The position numbers were made by a program, and so were the translations under genes. From JBCLLP01 sp039738635 (GTDB lineage Bacteria; Patescibacteriota; Saccharimonadia; CAILAD01; BJGX01): a stretch of 54,214 bases of DNA. The notes below the pieces were generated by a model, which was not told the origin of the DNA, did no database searches, and was given only the letters and a program-made list of their open reading frames with translations. The stretch covers positions 1 through 54,214 of the forward strand of contig JBCLLN010000006.1 of assembly GCA_039738635.1 (NCBI GenBank), given 5' to 3'. This document shows, piece by piece, positions 1 through 8,007 of this stretch (its first letter is position 1; the number at the start of each line of letters is the position of its first letter).

Positions 1-27
1 ATTTTTGTGCGTGGCTTCGCTTCACCG

Positions 28-55
28 AACCCCGCCCTGCGGGCTTGCGGGGTTC
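28..55. repeat. Hairpin at the window edge
   Basis: A 9-bp perfect inverted repeat (GAACCCCGC at 28-36, GCGGGGTTC at 47-55) lies beyond the tRNA-Ala terminator. It is more G+C-rich than the DNA around it and could be a terminator or a structured element of a transcript beyond the left edge. There is no clear T-run on either strand, so its role is open. Nothing else is recognisable in bases 1-68. Confidence 0.4.
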
Positions 56-68
56 TCGCCATAATACA

Positions 69-106
69 CCATTTAAAAAGCCTGCAGTCGCAGGCGTTTT
101 AAATGG
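69..106 (-). terminator. Rho-independent terminator directly after tRNA-Ala
   Basis: The stem GCCTGC/GCAGGC (80-85 with 90-95, loop 86-89) is followed on the minus strand by TTTTT, a standard intrinsic terminator. Beyond one A/G mismatch the pairing continues for ten more bases (69-78 with 97-106), so the outer stem reaches into the encoded CCA end of tRNA-Ala. It should end the tRNA transcript before any 23S gene. Confidence 0.8.
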
Positions 107-180
107 TGGAGCATCGGGGACTCGAACCCCGGACTTCCTGCTTGCAAAGCAGGCGCTCTAGCCAACTGAGCTAATGCCCC
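104..180 (-). tRNA. tRNA-Ala (TGC)
   Basis: The reverse strand folds into a full cloverleaf of 77 nt including an encoded CCA. The anticodon stem CCTGC/GCAGG encloses loop TTTGCAA, giving anticodon TGC. The acceptor stem GGGGCAT/ATGCTCC has the G3-U70 wobble pair that alanyl-tRNA synthetase recognises, with discriminator A. It is the second tRNA of an Ile-Ala pair of the kind usually found between 16S and 23S genes, but here a terminator follows it at once. Confidence 0.97.
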
Positions 181-313
181 TCGTCCAAATAATACTTCAA
201 CTAACAAAACAAATATACAATTCGTTTTTAGACTTTGTGTATTATTTCTTTTTTCAATTCAACATACAATCGCAACACTCTTTGGTTTGTTGAATTGGTT
301 TTTAAGAAGCTAA

Positions 314-351
314 TGGTGGAGACTAACTGGCCGAAACCAGCTCTAGTCCCC
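314..351 (-). other. tRNA acceptor-like minihelix ending in ACCA
   Basis: On the minus strand, 7 nt after the 3' end of tRNA-Ile, a 34-nt hairpin is followed by ACCA. Its outer stem GGGGACTA/TAGTCTCC is 8 bp with a G-U pair at the third position. After one bulged G the inner stem AGCTGG/CCAGTT closes a six-base loop TTTCGG. The first four pairs (including G3-U70) and the ACCA tail match tRNA-Ala of the same transcript. It has no D, anticodon or variable arm, so it is not a tRNA. It may be a collapsed tRNA gene copy, a processing signal, or an AlaRS/CCA-enzyme substrate mimic. Confidence 0.55.
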
Positions 352-358
352 ATATTGA

Positions 359-435
359 TGGTGGGCTCGGAAGGACTTGAACCTCCGACCTCGTCATTAT
401 CAGTGACGCGCTCTAACCAGCTGAGCTACGAGCCC
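359..435 (-). tRNA. tRNA-Ile (GAT)
   Basis: The reverse strand gives a complete 77-nt cloverleaf with encoded CCA. The anticodon stem CGTCA/TGACG encloses loop CTGATAA, anticodon GAT. The acceptor stem is GGGCTCG/CGAGCCC with discriminator A. It is the first tRNA downstream of a consensus-like promoter (459-487) and is probably co-transcribed with the minihelix and tRNA-Ala. Confidence 0.97.
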
Positions 436-458
436 AAAAAATACAAAATATCCAGCCT

Positions 459-487
459 ATTGTAACCTGTTAGCCTATATTTTTCAA
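459..487 (-). promoter_or_regulatory. Promoter of the tRNA-Ile/tRNA-Ala unit
   Basis: On the minus strand TTGAAA (482-487) and TACAAT (459-464) are separated by exactly 17 bp, and tRNA-Ile begins 23 bp after the -10 box. This suggests the tRNA pair is transcribed on its own rather than by read-through from 16S. Confidence 0.65.
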
Positions 488-538
488 GACATATAAGAAG
501 TTTAAGGCCATTTAAGTAATATATGGTAGGATATAATT

Positions 539-787
539 ATGGAAATTATTATATGGGGTTTGTTGATAGCAGGTGCTGGAACAATGGTAGTCATATTTAC
601 TGAGCCAATCTACCATTTTACTGGAGCTATAGGTGTGATCGAAGATAAGCTACCGGGTGGTACTAAGGGAGTTTTTAAGATTATAGGTGTGATTATGGTC
701 ATAGTAGGTATTTTGATGTTTACAGGAACAGCCGGATACTTATTTGGCCCTATGGGTGAGTGGTTACTAGGGCTCATTAAGCGTTAG
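539..787 (+). CDS. Small two-helix membrane protein, unknown function
   Basis: This 82-residue protein has two hydrophobic segments (about residues 3-22 and 47-70) separated by a short polar linker with a GAIGVIEDKLPGGTKG-like turn; no family with known function is recognised. The start is an ATG preceded at a good distance by GGTAGGA. It is read opposite to the rRNA and tRNA genes on both sides, in the spacer where a 16S-23S operon is normally continuous. A strong hairpin (821-853) follows its stop codon. The composition looks like a real membrane protein rather than a chance frame, but the function is unknown. Confidence 0.65.
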   Translation: MEIIIWGLLIAGAGTMVVIFTEPIYHFTGAIGVIEDKLPGGTKGVFKIIGVIMVIVGILMFTGTAGYLFGPMGEWLLGLIKR

Positions 788-820
788 AACTGTATACTTT
801 TATCAAAAAAGCTAGCTAAT

Positions 821-853
821 AAAATAGCACCTCAATCTCTGAGATGCTATTTT
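821..853. terminator. Bidirectional terminator between 16S and the small membrane gene
   Basis: AAAATAGCA (821-829) pairs with TGCTATTTT (845-853), and after one mismatch CTCA pairs with TGAG around a five-base loop. Read on the minus strand it ends in an ATTTTATT tract and would stop 16S transcription. Read on the plus strand it closes the gene at 539-787. Confidence 0.7.
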
Positions 854-858
854 GTCTA

Positions 859-893
859 TGAGAGGTAAGTAGTGCTAGAAATGACTCGTTAGT
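859..893 (-). other. Pre-16S processing stem, 3' arm
   Basis: This segment is complementary to 3555-3593 on the other side of the 16S gene: the core blocks AGTGCTAGAAAT and GACTCGTTA pair with their complements, with a 3-nt bulge. The two arms would form a stem of about 35 bp enclosing the 16S precursor, the typical target of RNase III. The stem lies inside the terminator, so 16S is a complete processing unit by itself. Confidence 0.75.
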
Positions 894-1150
894 AACAATC
901 CACCACAAAAGGTGAATTCGACCTAGAAGTACTCAATCTACTCCCACGATAAATCGTGGCTCGATATGACTGTAGCCTCTTGTCTACAGACCTAGTTGCC
1001 TAGGCGATTACTCCCTAGAAAGGAGGTGATCCATCCGCACCTTCCGGTACGGATACCTTGTTACGACTTAGCCCCAGTCGCTAGTCTCACCTTAGGGATC
1101 AATAATGATCACTTCGGGTGCTCCCAACTCCCGTGACTTGACGGGCGGTG

Positions 1151-1965
1151 ATTGCAATCAGTTAATCTCTGTTGCTCCCCACTAGGCGTGCGCGTCTAAC
1201 GCACCTAGCGAGTCTCTATGCCTTAAGGCTCGAATCTTCTCTATTCCTTCTGGCGTAAGATGGTGTTTGGTTTTTATGAGCTCTGCCACTTGGCAAAACT
1301 TATCAAACTGGACACTTTTCTTAGCCTGAGGTGGATACCGTTGAAAGAATGGAATGATTTTTTGCGATATATCAGTGAAGTTGCTAACTTTGAGCTTTAC
1401 ATGAGGTCGCCATTTGGCATAACGCTCATACTCAAGGCGGTAAATGTTACCGCAACTTAGAACTTTCTGAATTTCGCGCAAAATCGGTTCGTCATCTTCC
1501 CGAAGTTCTATCTCAAAAATGAGCCGAACTTCTGGTAACCTATCGCCGTTTTTGTTTAGGGTAATGGAAAAACATCCTTCACCGTCCACAAAACCAACAA
1601 CATAGTTTGGATTCAGCATAGAGTTCGTTCCTTCCCCCTAATTATATCATCTATAACAGAGGTACTATGAACTCAGCTGACTTCCTTGTATCTATTCCCT
1701 TTTGGGACATGATTACTTCAATACAAGGATCTCCCTGGGTCACGCATTGGGCTATTTCGGACATTCCTTACAGGCTTTTCTTGTCTTCTTCCCCTATGTA
1801 CACATTGTAGGGTCGAAGCGCCTTTTGTATGTAAAGACTATCTTTTGCATATAGAGCCCTTCAGGCATTCTGTTACCAGAGATGCCCTGCTCGCAGCTAT
1901 TAGTCCAGACTGGACAAGATGGATTTTCACCACCTAGTCCAATGCACTGCCAGGCGCATTTATTT
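1151..1965 (-). mobile_element. Group I-like intron in 16S rRNA
   Basis: Removing 1151-1965 rejoins TTGTACA to CACCGCCC (between A1396 and C1397 in E. coli numbering). The first 130 nt contain helices in the order of a group I core: P3 (1946-1950 with 1893-1897), P4 (1937-1941 with 1911-1915), a P5 hairpin AGGTGG/CCATCT, P7 (GACTA at 1901-1905 with TAGTC at 1836-1840), and a P8 hairpin capped by a GUAA tetraloop (about 1863-1887). A LAGLIDADG gene fills the part 3' of the core. The splice sites are unusual: the 5' exon ends in A rather than U, and the intron ends in T rather than G, within the palindrome TGATTGCAATCA. Confidence 0.75.
1182..1619 (-). CDS. LAGLIDADG homing endonuclease of the 16S intron
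   Basis: This 145-residue protein has a single LAGLIDADG motif near the N terminus (VVGFVDGEG, residues 7-15), so like I-CreI it should act as a homodimer that cuts an intronless 16S gene and drives intron copying. The DGEG acidic residue would bind the catalytic metal. A conserved FxI..N... strand pattern follows (CFSITLNK), and the C terminus is basic. The ATG start has a good ribosome-binding site (AAGGA) about 9 bases upstream, inside the intron. The whole gene lies within 1151-1965, 3' of the predicted ribozyme core. The frame is intact, so the element may still be mobile; activity is not shown. Confidence 0.92.
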   Translation of the reverse strand: MLNPNYVVGFVDGEGCFSITLNKNGDRLPEVRLIFEIELREDDEPILREIQKVLSCGNIYRLEYERYAKWRPHVKLKVSNFTDISQKIIPFFQRYPPQAKKSVQFDKFCQVAELIKTKHHLTPEGIEKIRALRHRDSLGALDAHA

Positions 1966-2232
1966 TGTACAAGACCCGAGAACGTATTCACGGCGGCATT
2001 CTGATCCGCCATTACTAGCAATTCCAGCTTCATGAGGGCGAGTTTCAGCCCTCAATCCGAACTGAGGCCGCTTTTGATGCGATTCGCTCCGCCTTACGGC
2101 TTGGCAAGCGCGTTGTAACGGCCATTGTAGGATGTGTGTAGCCCGAGGTGTAAGGGCCATGCTGACCAGACGTCATCCCCACCTTCCTCCTGGTTAACCC
2201 AGGCGGTCTCGTAAGACATACTAACTTACGAC

Positions 2233-2306
<74 letters not shown>

Positions 2307-2410
2307 ACCAGGTTCCAATAAAGGCACGAATTAGTTTCCTAAAACTACCTGGGATGTCAAACCTCGGTAAGGTTCTTCGCTTAGCGTCGAATTAAACCAC
2401 ATCCTCCACT

Positions 2411-2444
<34 letters not shown>

Positions 2445-2545
2445 TAAGCTTGCGCCCGTACTCCCCAGGCGGATCACTTAACGCGTTAGCTGTGCAACAC
2501 AGAGGGTCGAATCTCCATACTGCTAGTGATCATCGTTTACGGCGT

Positions 2546-2579
<34 letters not shown>

Positions 2580-2811
2580 ACGCTTTCGTTCCTCAGCGTC
2601 AGCAATAGCCCAGCAAGCTGCCTTCGCCATTGGTGTTCCTTGCGATATCTACGGATGTCACTCCTACACCGCAAATTCCACTTGCCTCTACTATGCTCCA
2701 GTCAGGTAGTTTTGGACACAGTCCATGTGGTTGAGCCACAGGATTTCACATCCAACTTACCAAACCGCCTACGAACGCTTTACGCCCAGTAATTCCGAAT
2801 AACGCTTGGAC

Positions 2812-2851
<40 letters not shown>

Positions 2852-2968
2852 CCTTATTCTACAGGTACCGTCATAATCTTCCCTGTTAAAAGCAGTTTAC
2901 ACTCCGAAAAGCGTCTTCCTGCACGCGGCATCGCTCCATCAGGGTTTCCCCCATTGTGGAATATTCCT

Positions 2969-2999
<31 letters not shown>

Positions 3000-3000
3000 A

Positions 3001-3032
<32 letters not shown>

Positions 3033-3326
3033 AACCAGCTAAACATCATAGCCTTGGTGAGCTTTTACCTCACCAACAAGCTAATGTTACGCAGGCCCCT
3101 CCCGAAGCGCAAAAGCTTTAATCCGAATAAATCGGATATTATGGGGTATTAGCCACCCTTTCGGATAGTTATCCCCCTCTTCGGGGTAGGTTCCAACGTG
3201 TTACTCACCCGTCCGCCACTAAAAAGTAAGTTTTTAGACGATAGATGTAAGAGATTCGATAAATCGAAATTCTAACATCTAAAATATAAAATATAAATTT
3301 TCGTTCGACTTGCATGTGTTAGGCGT

Positions 3327-3365
<39 letters not shown>

Positions 3366-3554
3366 AAAAATGAAGTTTGACAATCCTAGGCAATCTATAG
3401 GCTGTCGGTAATACCGGCAATATGTCTACAAAATGTTGTTCCTGGGATAAAATCAATCTCCATAAAAGAGTTACTGACAAAAGCCAGATGATACTCTCTA
3501 AAAAGAGTTGTATCTTGGGTTGTCACATTTTTACTAAAATGTAACCAAAAAGAA

Positions 3555-3593
3555 ATTAACGAGTCGTTATTTCTAGCACTATTTACTTCTCAA
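3555..3593 (-). other. Pre-16S processing stem, 5' arm
   Basis: This is the partner of 859-893. It contains the complements of the GACTCGTTA and AGTGCTAGAAAT blocks, about 185 nt upstream of mature 16S, and forms the base of a long duplex enclosing the 16S precursor. Confidence 0.75.
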
Positions 3594-3611
3594 GATACTT
3601 TGCTCTTGTAC

Positions 3612-3771
3612 ACACATTCTGTACCTATCCGCCTACTTCATAGCTTACCTAAGTAGCTGCAAGGCATTTTTCTTCACTCAGATTAGCTACGGCTAGCCTT
3701 TGTTCAGATAAAATGTCTTTCGCTCACTTATCTAATTTATGATTGTAATCGTCTAGGTACAGAATGCGTGT
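3612..3771 (-). other. Structured 16S leader with long-range stem
   Basis: The arms 3612-3627 (ACACATTCTGTACCTA) and 3754-3771 (its complement with one extra base pair position) close a domain of about 125 nt inside the 16S leader. The enclosed sequence has smaller hairpins, for example the arms CTACTT and AAGTAG around 3633-3656. No gene is visible between 3371 and 3907. The domain may act in antitermination or ribosome assembly; this is inference. Confidence 0.5.
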
Positions 3772-3862
3772 GGCTCAAAATAAAATCAGCTGACATATTT
3801 GTATGTCTGCTGTTTTTATTTAAGTAGCCCGCTTTTAAATGCTAAAGCAAAAACTATTTAGA

Positions 3863-3891
3863 ATTTTACAGGGTAATTAGGGATGTGTCAA
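3863..3891 (-). promoter_or_regulatory. 16S rRNA promoter
   Basis: TTGACA (3886-3891) and TAAAAT (3863-3868) on the minus strand are exactly 17 bp apart, a near-perfect housekeeping promoter. It sits just after the stop codon of the upstream gene and predicts a leader of roughly 490 nt before mature 16S. Confidence 0.8.
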
Positions 3892-3907
3892 CAGCTAACG
3901 CAAGGAG

Positions 3908-4744
3908 TTATTTCTTACCAGCCTTCTTAAGCCAGCCCTGCTTAGAGATACTGATAGATTCATCGCTAAAACGAGTGGCTCTTTTGATGTTCAGCCAGCG
4001 CCAAATTACAATTAATATAAAAATCACCCAAATCGCCAGAATACTTATAGCCATCCAGCGCTGTCCATAGAGCAAGCCAGATTCCTTAGCCACAAAGCCA
4101 GCAAACATCAGCACCATACCAAGTATGACGCTACCAATTATTAGGTACTTAAAAATATAGGACACCTTTTTATTGGCTTTTATCTTTTTAGAATAGATTA
4201 TTTTTATAATTATTGGAGTAATAGCAATCACTAGGCCCATAATATAAATTATTATAATCTGCGAGGAGTCTGGCACCGCTGAAAGCCAACTAGTAATAGG
4301 CGTGAGCTGGTCTAGGCTAAATATGGTAGCCACCAGCCCCCCTAATAGTGCCCCCACGATAACCTCTAGGGGCTGGTGTCCAAGAATCTCCCTAAGCCGG
4401 CTGTAGTCGTCGGGCTTGCGCAAGTTTCCGTTATGTGACATCTCTGCTATCAGCTTATTTAGGGTGCGGGCTTGCTCGCCAGCACTTCTGCGAACCCCAA
4501 AGCTATCATACATAACAATTCCAGCTAGTATTGCCGTCACACCAAAAATTGGGCTACTAAGCCCCTGGTGGTAAAAGGCGTAGCCAGCTAGCGAACAAAC
4601 TACCGCCGCATGTGCTGATGGCATACCGCCTGAGGCGTATAAGTAACGCCAATCTGTATTACCTTTCAATATTTCTATTAGTATCTTAATCGCTTGGGCT
4701 ACCGCCCAAGCAACTAATGGAACATACAAATATGGTGTAAGCAT
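3908..4744 (-). CDS. Divergent PAP2-family (DUF212) membrane protein
   Basis: The first 150 of 278 residues match the divergent PAP2 / DUF212 family: a hydrophobic N-terminal segment, the signature GGMPSAHAA (residues 39-47), then YDSFGVRRSAGEQ and a closing GHQPLEVIVGALLG segment. PAP2 proteins are membrane phosphatases acting on lipid phosphates; the substrate of the DUF212 branch is not established. The C-terminal 120 residues add about four further transmembrane helices not found in short family members, joined by a lysine-rich loop. It is the last gene before the 16S promoter, which begins within 20 bp of its stop codon. The family call is firm, the function open. Confidence 0.8.
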   Translation of the reverse strand: MLTPYLYVPLVAWAVAQAIKILIEILKGNTDWRYLYASGGMPSAHAAVVCSLAGYAFYHQGLSSPIFGVTAILAGIVMYDSFGVRRSAGEQARTLNKLIAEMSHNGNLRKPDDYSRLREILGHQPLEVIVGALLGGLVATIFSLDQLTPITSWLSAVPDSSQIIIIYIMGLVIAITPIIIKIIYSKKIKANKKVSYIFKYLIIGSVILGMVLMFAGFVAKESGLLYGQRWMAISILAIWVIFILIVIWRWLNIKRATRFSDESISISKQGWLKKAGKK

Positions 4745-4814
4745 AATTTAACTCCCCTCTTATTTATATTAATTTTAGCTTGCTTACAGCTGGCCGTCTA
4801 CACTTTTTAATTAG

Positions 4815-5381
4815 CTAGGCTTCAAAACTAAAGACCATGCCATAGTGATAGCCCGGTAATTGTAAAATTCTCTTGAATCTCATTCCACAGCCATTCATCA
4901 TCTTGAGCGCATCTTCCTTGGTAACTCTGTGTTCCATTTTAGGCCCTACACTAACATCCTTAGTGTCCCAGTCAATTAACACAACCTCGCTATCGGCCTT
5001 CAGGTATTGGCCAATGGCCATACAAAAAGCATCTGGCTTAACCGTATTAGAAAGCAAATTAGTGAGAATTACGACATCAATATCACCGCTACTAATAGTT
5101 GCTCCTTTCAATAAATCAGATAAGAGCTCAAAGACTAGATTTTGATGACGAGATGCCAAATGGGCCAGCTTGCTAAGAGCCTCATGGTTGGGCCCAGCCA
5201 CATAAACCGTGCCAGATTCCCCAACCTTACCAAGCATTGCTGGTGCAAAAAAACCAATTGGCATGCCTATTTCCAAGATGTTATTGCCTTCCCGTATATC
5301 AAGGTCTTCAACTACACTCGTGGGATTTAAAAACTTCCTAGCTGTTCTTGATCGTAACCCTCTTGGTAATGCCTGAAGCAT
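4815..5381 (-). CDS. Methyltransferase-like protein with weak SAM motif
   Basis: This 188-residue protein has the pattern of a class I SAM-dependent methyltransferase: a helix, then strand and loop NILEIGMPIGFFAP (motif I, residues 34-47), an acidic strand end in DIDVVILTNLLSN (motif IV position) and a late strand. Motif I is degenerate, lacking the usual GxGxG spacing, so SAM binding is uncertain. It resembles the UbiE/arsenite methyltransferase type in its start (FLNPTSVVEDLDIREGNNILEIG). It lies between the PAP2-like gene and gyrA on the same strand, 65 bp from gyrA. The natural substrate cannot be told. Confidence 0.6.
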   Translation of the reverse strand: MLQALPRGLRSRTARKFLNPTSVVEDLDIREGNNILEIGMPIGFFAPAMLGKVGESGTVYVAGPNHEALSKLAHLASRHQNLVFELLSDLLKGATISSGDIDVVILTNLLSNTVKPDAFCMAIGQYLKADSEVVLIDWDTKDVSVGPKMEHRVTKEDALKMMNGCGMRFKRILQLPGYHYGMVFSFEA

Positions 5382-5446
5382 TTTAGTACCTTTCTTTAAT
5401 TTAATATCATCATACTATACTTGCCGGCTTGCTAGCAAAGCTAATG

Positions 5447-7999
5447 CTAGGCGTCCTGCTTGGGCGGAGCTTCAGCTTTTGACTTGGCAATTGGTTCTTC
5501 TTCAATTTCCTTAGGTAAAAGTGCAATAGAGGCGATCTGGTCATCTTTAGCCATTCGCATTATCCTAACTCCCTGTGTGGATCTACCTATGACTGGAATG
5601 CCACTAAGCTTAAGCCTAATTACTTGGCCTTGCTTGGATATTATTAGTACATCACCTTCTTTACTTTGGATCATCCTAACATCCACAGCCTTACCGGTCT
5701 TAGTAGTAACAACGCCCGCCTTAATACCTACACCACCACGATTATGCGGAGCAAATAAATTACTCTTGGTAATCTTACCGTAGCCATTCTCCATAATTAC
5801 CAGCATCAGCATGTCTTCGCCACTAATCACATCCATACCTACCACCTTATCGTCCTTGCGCAATCTAATGCCCCTAACGCCTCTAGTAGCGCGCCCCATT
5901 GGTCTGGCATCCTGCTCGGTAAATCTTATAGCCTGTGCCATAGAGGTAGAGATAATAATATGGTCATCTCCGGTGGTCTTCTTGACCCAACTGAGCTTAT
6001 CTCCACTATCAAGCTTAATAGCTACAATGCCACTTTGGCGGATATTATTAAAGTCTGTTATAGCGGTCTTCTTGACTGTGCCATTAGTGGTAGTCATAAA
6101 CAAATATTTAGCTGGGTCACCGTTTGAGATGGTCACCAGCGAGGTGACACTCTCCTCTGGGCTGAGGCTTAAAACATTCATTATGGACTGTCCCTTTGCA
6201 ATTCTACTGGCTGGGGGTATTTCATAACCCTTAAGCTTAAAGACTCGGCCTAGAGTAGTAAAGAATAAGATGGTGTCGTGGGTTAGAGCCTGAACGACAT
6301 GCTCCACCACATCTTCTTCTTTGGTGGCCATACCCATCTTGCCCTTACCTCCACGCCCCTGCGAACGGTATTCATTGGCAATAATACGCTTAATATAATT
6401 ACCCTTCGTGAGAGTTATAACGACTTCTTCATTTGGTATTAAGTCTTCATCGCTAAAGTTTCCAATAGCTTTTTTAATAATTTGGGTTCGTCTTTTATCC
6501 CCGTATTTTTCTTTAATCTCTTCTAACTCTTGGCGAATAACTTTTAGGATATTAGCCTCATCGCCAAGAATTATTTCTAGCTCTTTAATTAGCTTTAATA
6601 GAGCATTGTATTCGTCTTCTATCTTTTGGCGCTCTAGCCCAGCTAGGGTGCGTAATTGCATCGCTAGGATGGCATTGGCTTGAATTTCGGTCAGCTTAAA
6701 ACTGGTGATAAGATTTTGGCGTGCTTCGTCTTGAGTGTTGGACTCACGAATAGTAGCTATGACCTTGTCGATTTGATCAAGTGCTATTCTTAAGCCCTCT
6801 AGAATATGGGCTCGATCCTTCGCCTTTTGCAATTCAAATTCGGTGCGTCGCCTAACTGTTACCTTGCGATGGTCTAAGTAGTAGCGCAAAACCATTTCTA
6901 AATTTAAAATGCGTGGCTGAATGCCATCTACTAGTGCTAGCATATTGACATGGAAGGCGGTCTGCATAGGCGTTAGTTTGTAGAGCTGATTAAGGATTTT
7001 ATTGGCGTAGGCGTCTTTTTTGAGCTCTATCACTACTCGAACTTCTTCCTTGGCAGACTCGTCGCGCAAGTCCGAGATACCAACTATCCGCTTGGCTTTT
7101 ACTAAATCAGCTATCTTCTCTACTAAGCTAGCTTTATTGGTCTGATAAGGAACTTCTGTGATTATTATTCGTTCGCGTCCTTTGGTATCTTCCTCAATAG
7201 TGGCTACGGCGCGCATAGTGATACTGCCTCGCCCCGTTCCATAGGCCTGAGCAATACTACCATCGTCAAATATTATTCCACCAGTAGGGAAGTCTGGTCC
7301 CTTAATAATTTTTGTTAGGTCAGCAATCGTAGCTTCGGGATTATCAATAATACATATTACTCCATCTATAACCTCGGTAATATTATGAGTTGGTATATTG
7401 GTGGCCATACCAACGGCAATACCCTGCACTCCATTAAGTAAAAGGTTAGGAACCTTGGCTGGTAGCACCTTGGGTTCGCGCTGTGAGCCGTCATAATTGG
7501 GCATAAAATCAACGGTGTTCTTGTCTATATCAACAAGCATTTCCTCGGAGAATTTAGTCATCTTGGCCTCAGTATATCGCATAGCAGCAGCTCCATCTCC
7601 GTCCATACTTCCAAAGTTACCCTGGCCGTCTACCAACTCATAACGCATACTAAAATTCTGGGCCATACGCACCATAGAATCATAAATGGCAACATCACCA
7701 TGGGGGTGATACTTACCAATTACCTCACCCACTACGGTCGCCGACTTACGATATTTGCCAGACGGGCGAAGCCCTAGAGTGTGCATGGAGTAAAGTATTC
7801 TGCGGTGCACTGGCTTCAGGCCATCGCGGACATCTGGAAGTGCGCGAGACACAATTACACTCATAGCATAATCCAAATAGCTTTGTTCCATTTCCGACTC
7901 AACGGTCTTGGGTGCTACTAGACCAAACTCAGTTTTCTGAGGTTTATAGTTGGTATTATCAAACTCTTCAATTGGTTGTTGGTTGTTGGTGTCTTCCAT
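5447..7999 (-). CDS. gyrA: DNA gyrase subunit A
   Basis: GyrA cuts and rejoins DNA in the A2B2 gyrase that introduces negative supercoils. The 850 residues cover the full family. Catalytic Tyr142 sits in AAMRYTE; the winged-helix region has HPHGDVAIYD (98-107); the coiled-coil and C-terminal pinwheel domains follow. The GyrA box, needed to wrap DNA, is present as QGRGGKG, and further pinwheel blades are visible. The tail is acidic and alanine-rich. The residue equivalent to E. coli Ser83 is Val103 and Asp87 is conserved as Asp107; Val at this site generally weakens quinolone binding. It follows gyrB by 8 bp, so the pair is one operon. Confidence 0.98.
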   Translation of the reverse strand: MEDTNNQQPIEEFDNTNYKPQKTEFGLVAPKTVESEMEQSYLDYAMSVIVSRALPDVRDGLKPVHRRILYSMHTLGLRPSGKYRKSATVVGEVIGKYHPHGDVAIYDSMVRMAQNFSMRYELVDGQGNFGSMDGDGAAAMRYTEAKMTKFSEEMLVDIDKNTVDFMPNYDGSQREPKVLPAKVPNLLLNGVQGIAVGMATNIPTHNITEVIDGVICIIDNPEATIADLTKIIKGPDFPTGGIIFDDGSIAQAYGTGRGSITMRAVATIEEDTKGRERIIITEVPYQTNKASLVEKIADLVKAKRIVGISDLRDESAKEEVRVVIELKKDAYANKILNQLYKLTPMQTAFHVNMLALVDGIQPRILNLEMVLRYYLDHRKVTVRRRTEFELQKAKDRAHILEGLRIALDQIDKVIATIRESNTQDEARQNLITSFKLTEIQANAILAMQLRTLAGLERQKIEDEYNALLKLIKELEIILGDEANILKVIRQELEEIKEKYGDKRRTQIIKKAIGNFSDEDLIPNEEVVITLTKGNYIKRIIANEYRSQGRGGKGKMGMATKEEDVVEHVVQALTHDTILFFTTLGRVFKLKGYEIPPASRIAKGQSIMNVLSLSPEESVTSLVTISNGDPAKYLFMTTTNGTVKKTAITDFNNIRQSGIVAIKLDSGDKLSWVKKTTGDDHIIISTSMAQAIRFTEQDARPMGRATRGVRGIRLRKDDKVVGMDVISGEDMLMLVIMENGYGKITKSNLFAPHNRGGVGIKAGVVTTKTGKAVDVRMIQSKEGDVLIISKQGQVIRLKLSGIPVIGRSTQGVRIMRMAKDDQIASIALLPKEIEEEPIAKSKAEAPPKQDA

Positions 8000-8007
8000 A
8001 GTGTTGA

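Noticed and set aside
1151..1965. Archaeal-type bulge-helix-bulge intron
   Set aside because: The flanks do not form the required helix with two 3-nt bulges, while group I core helices are present.
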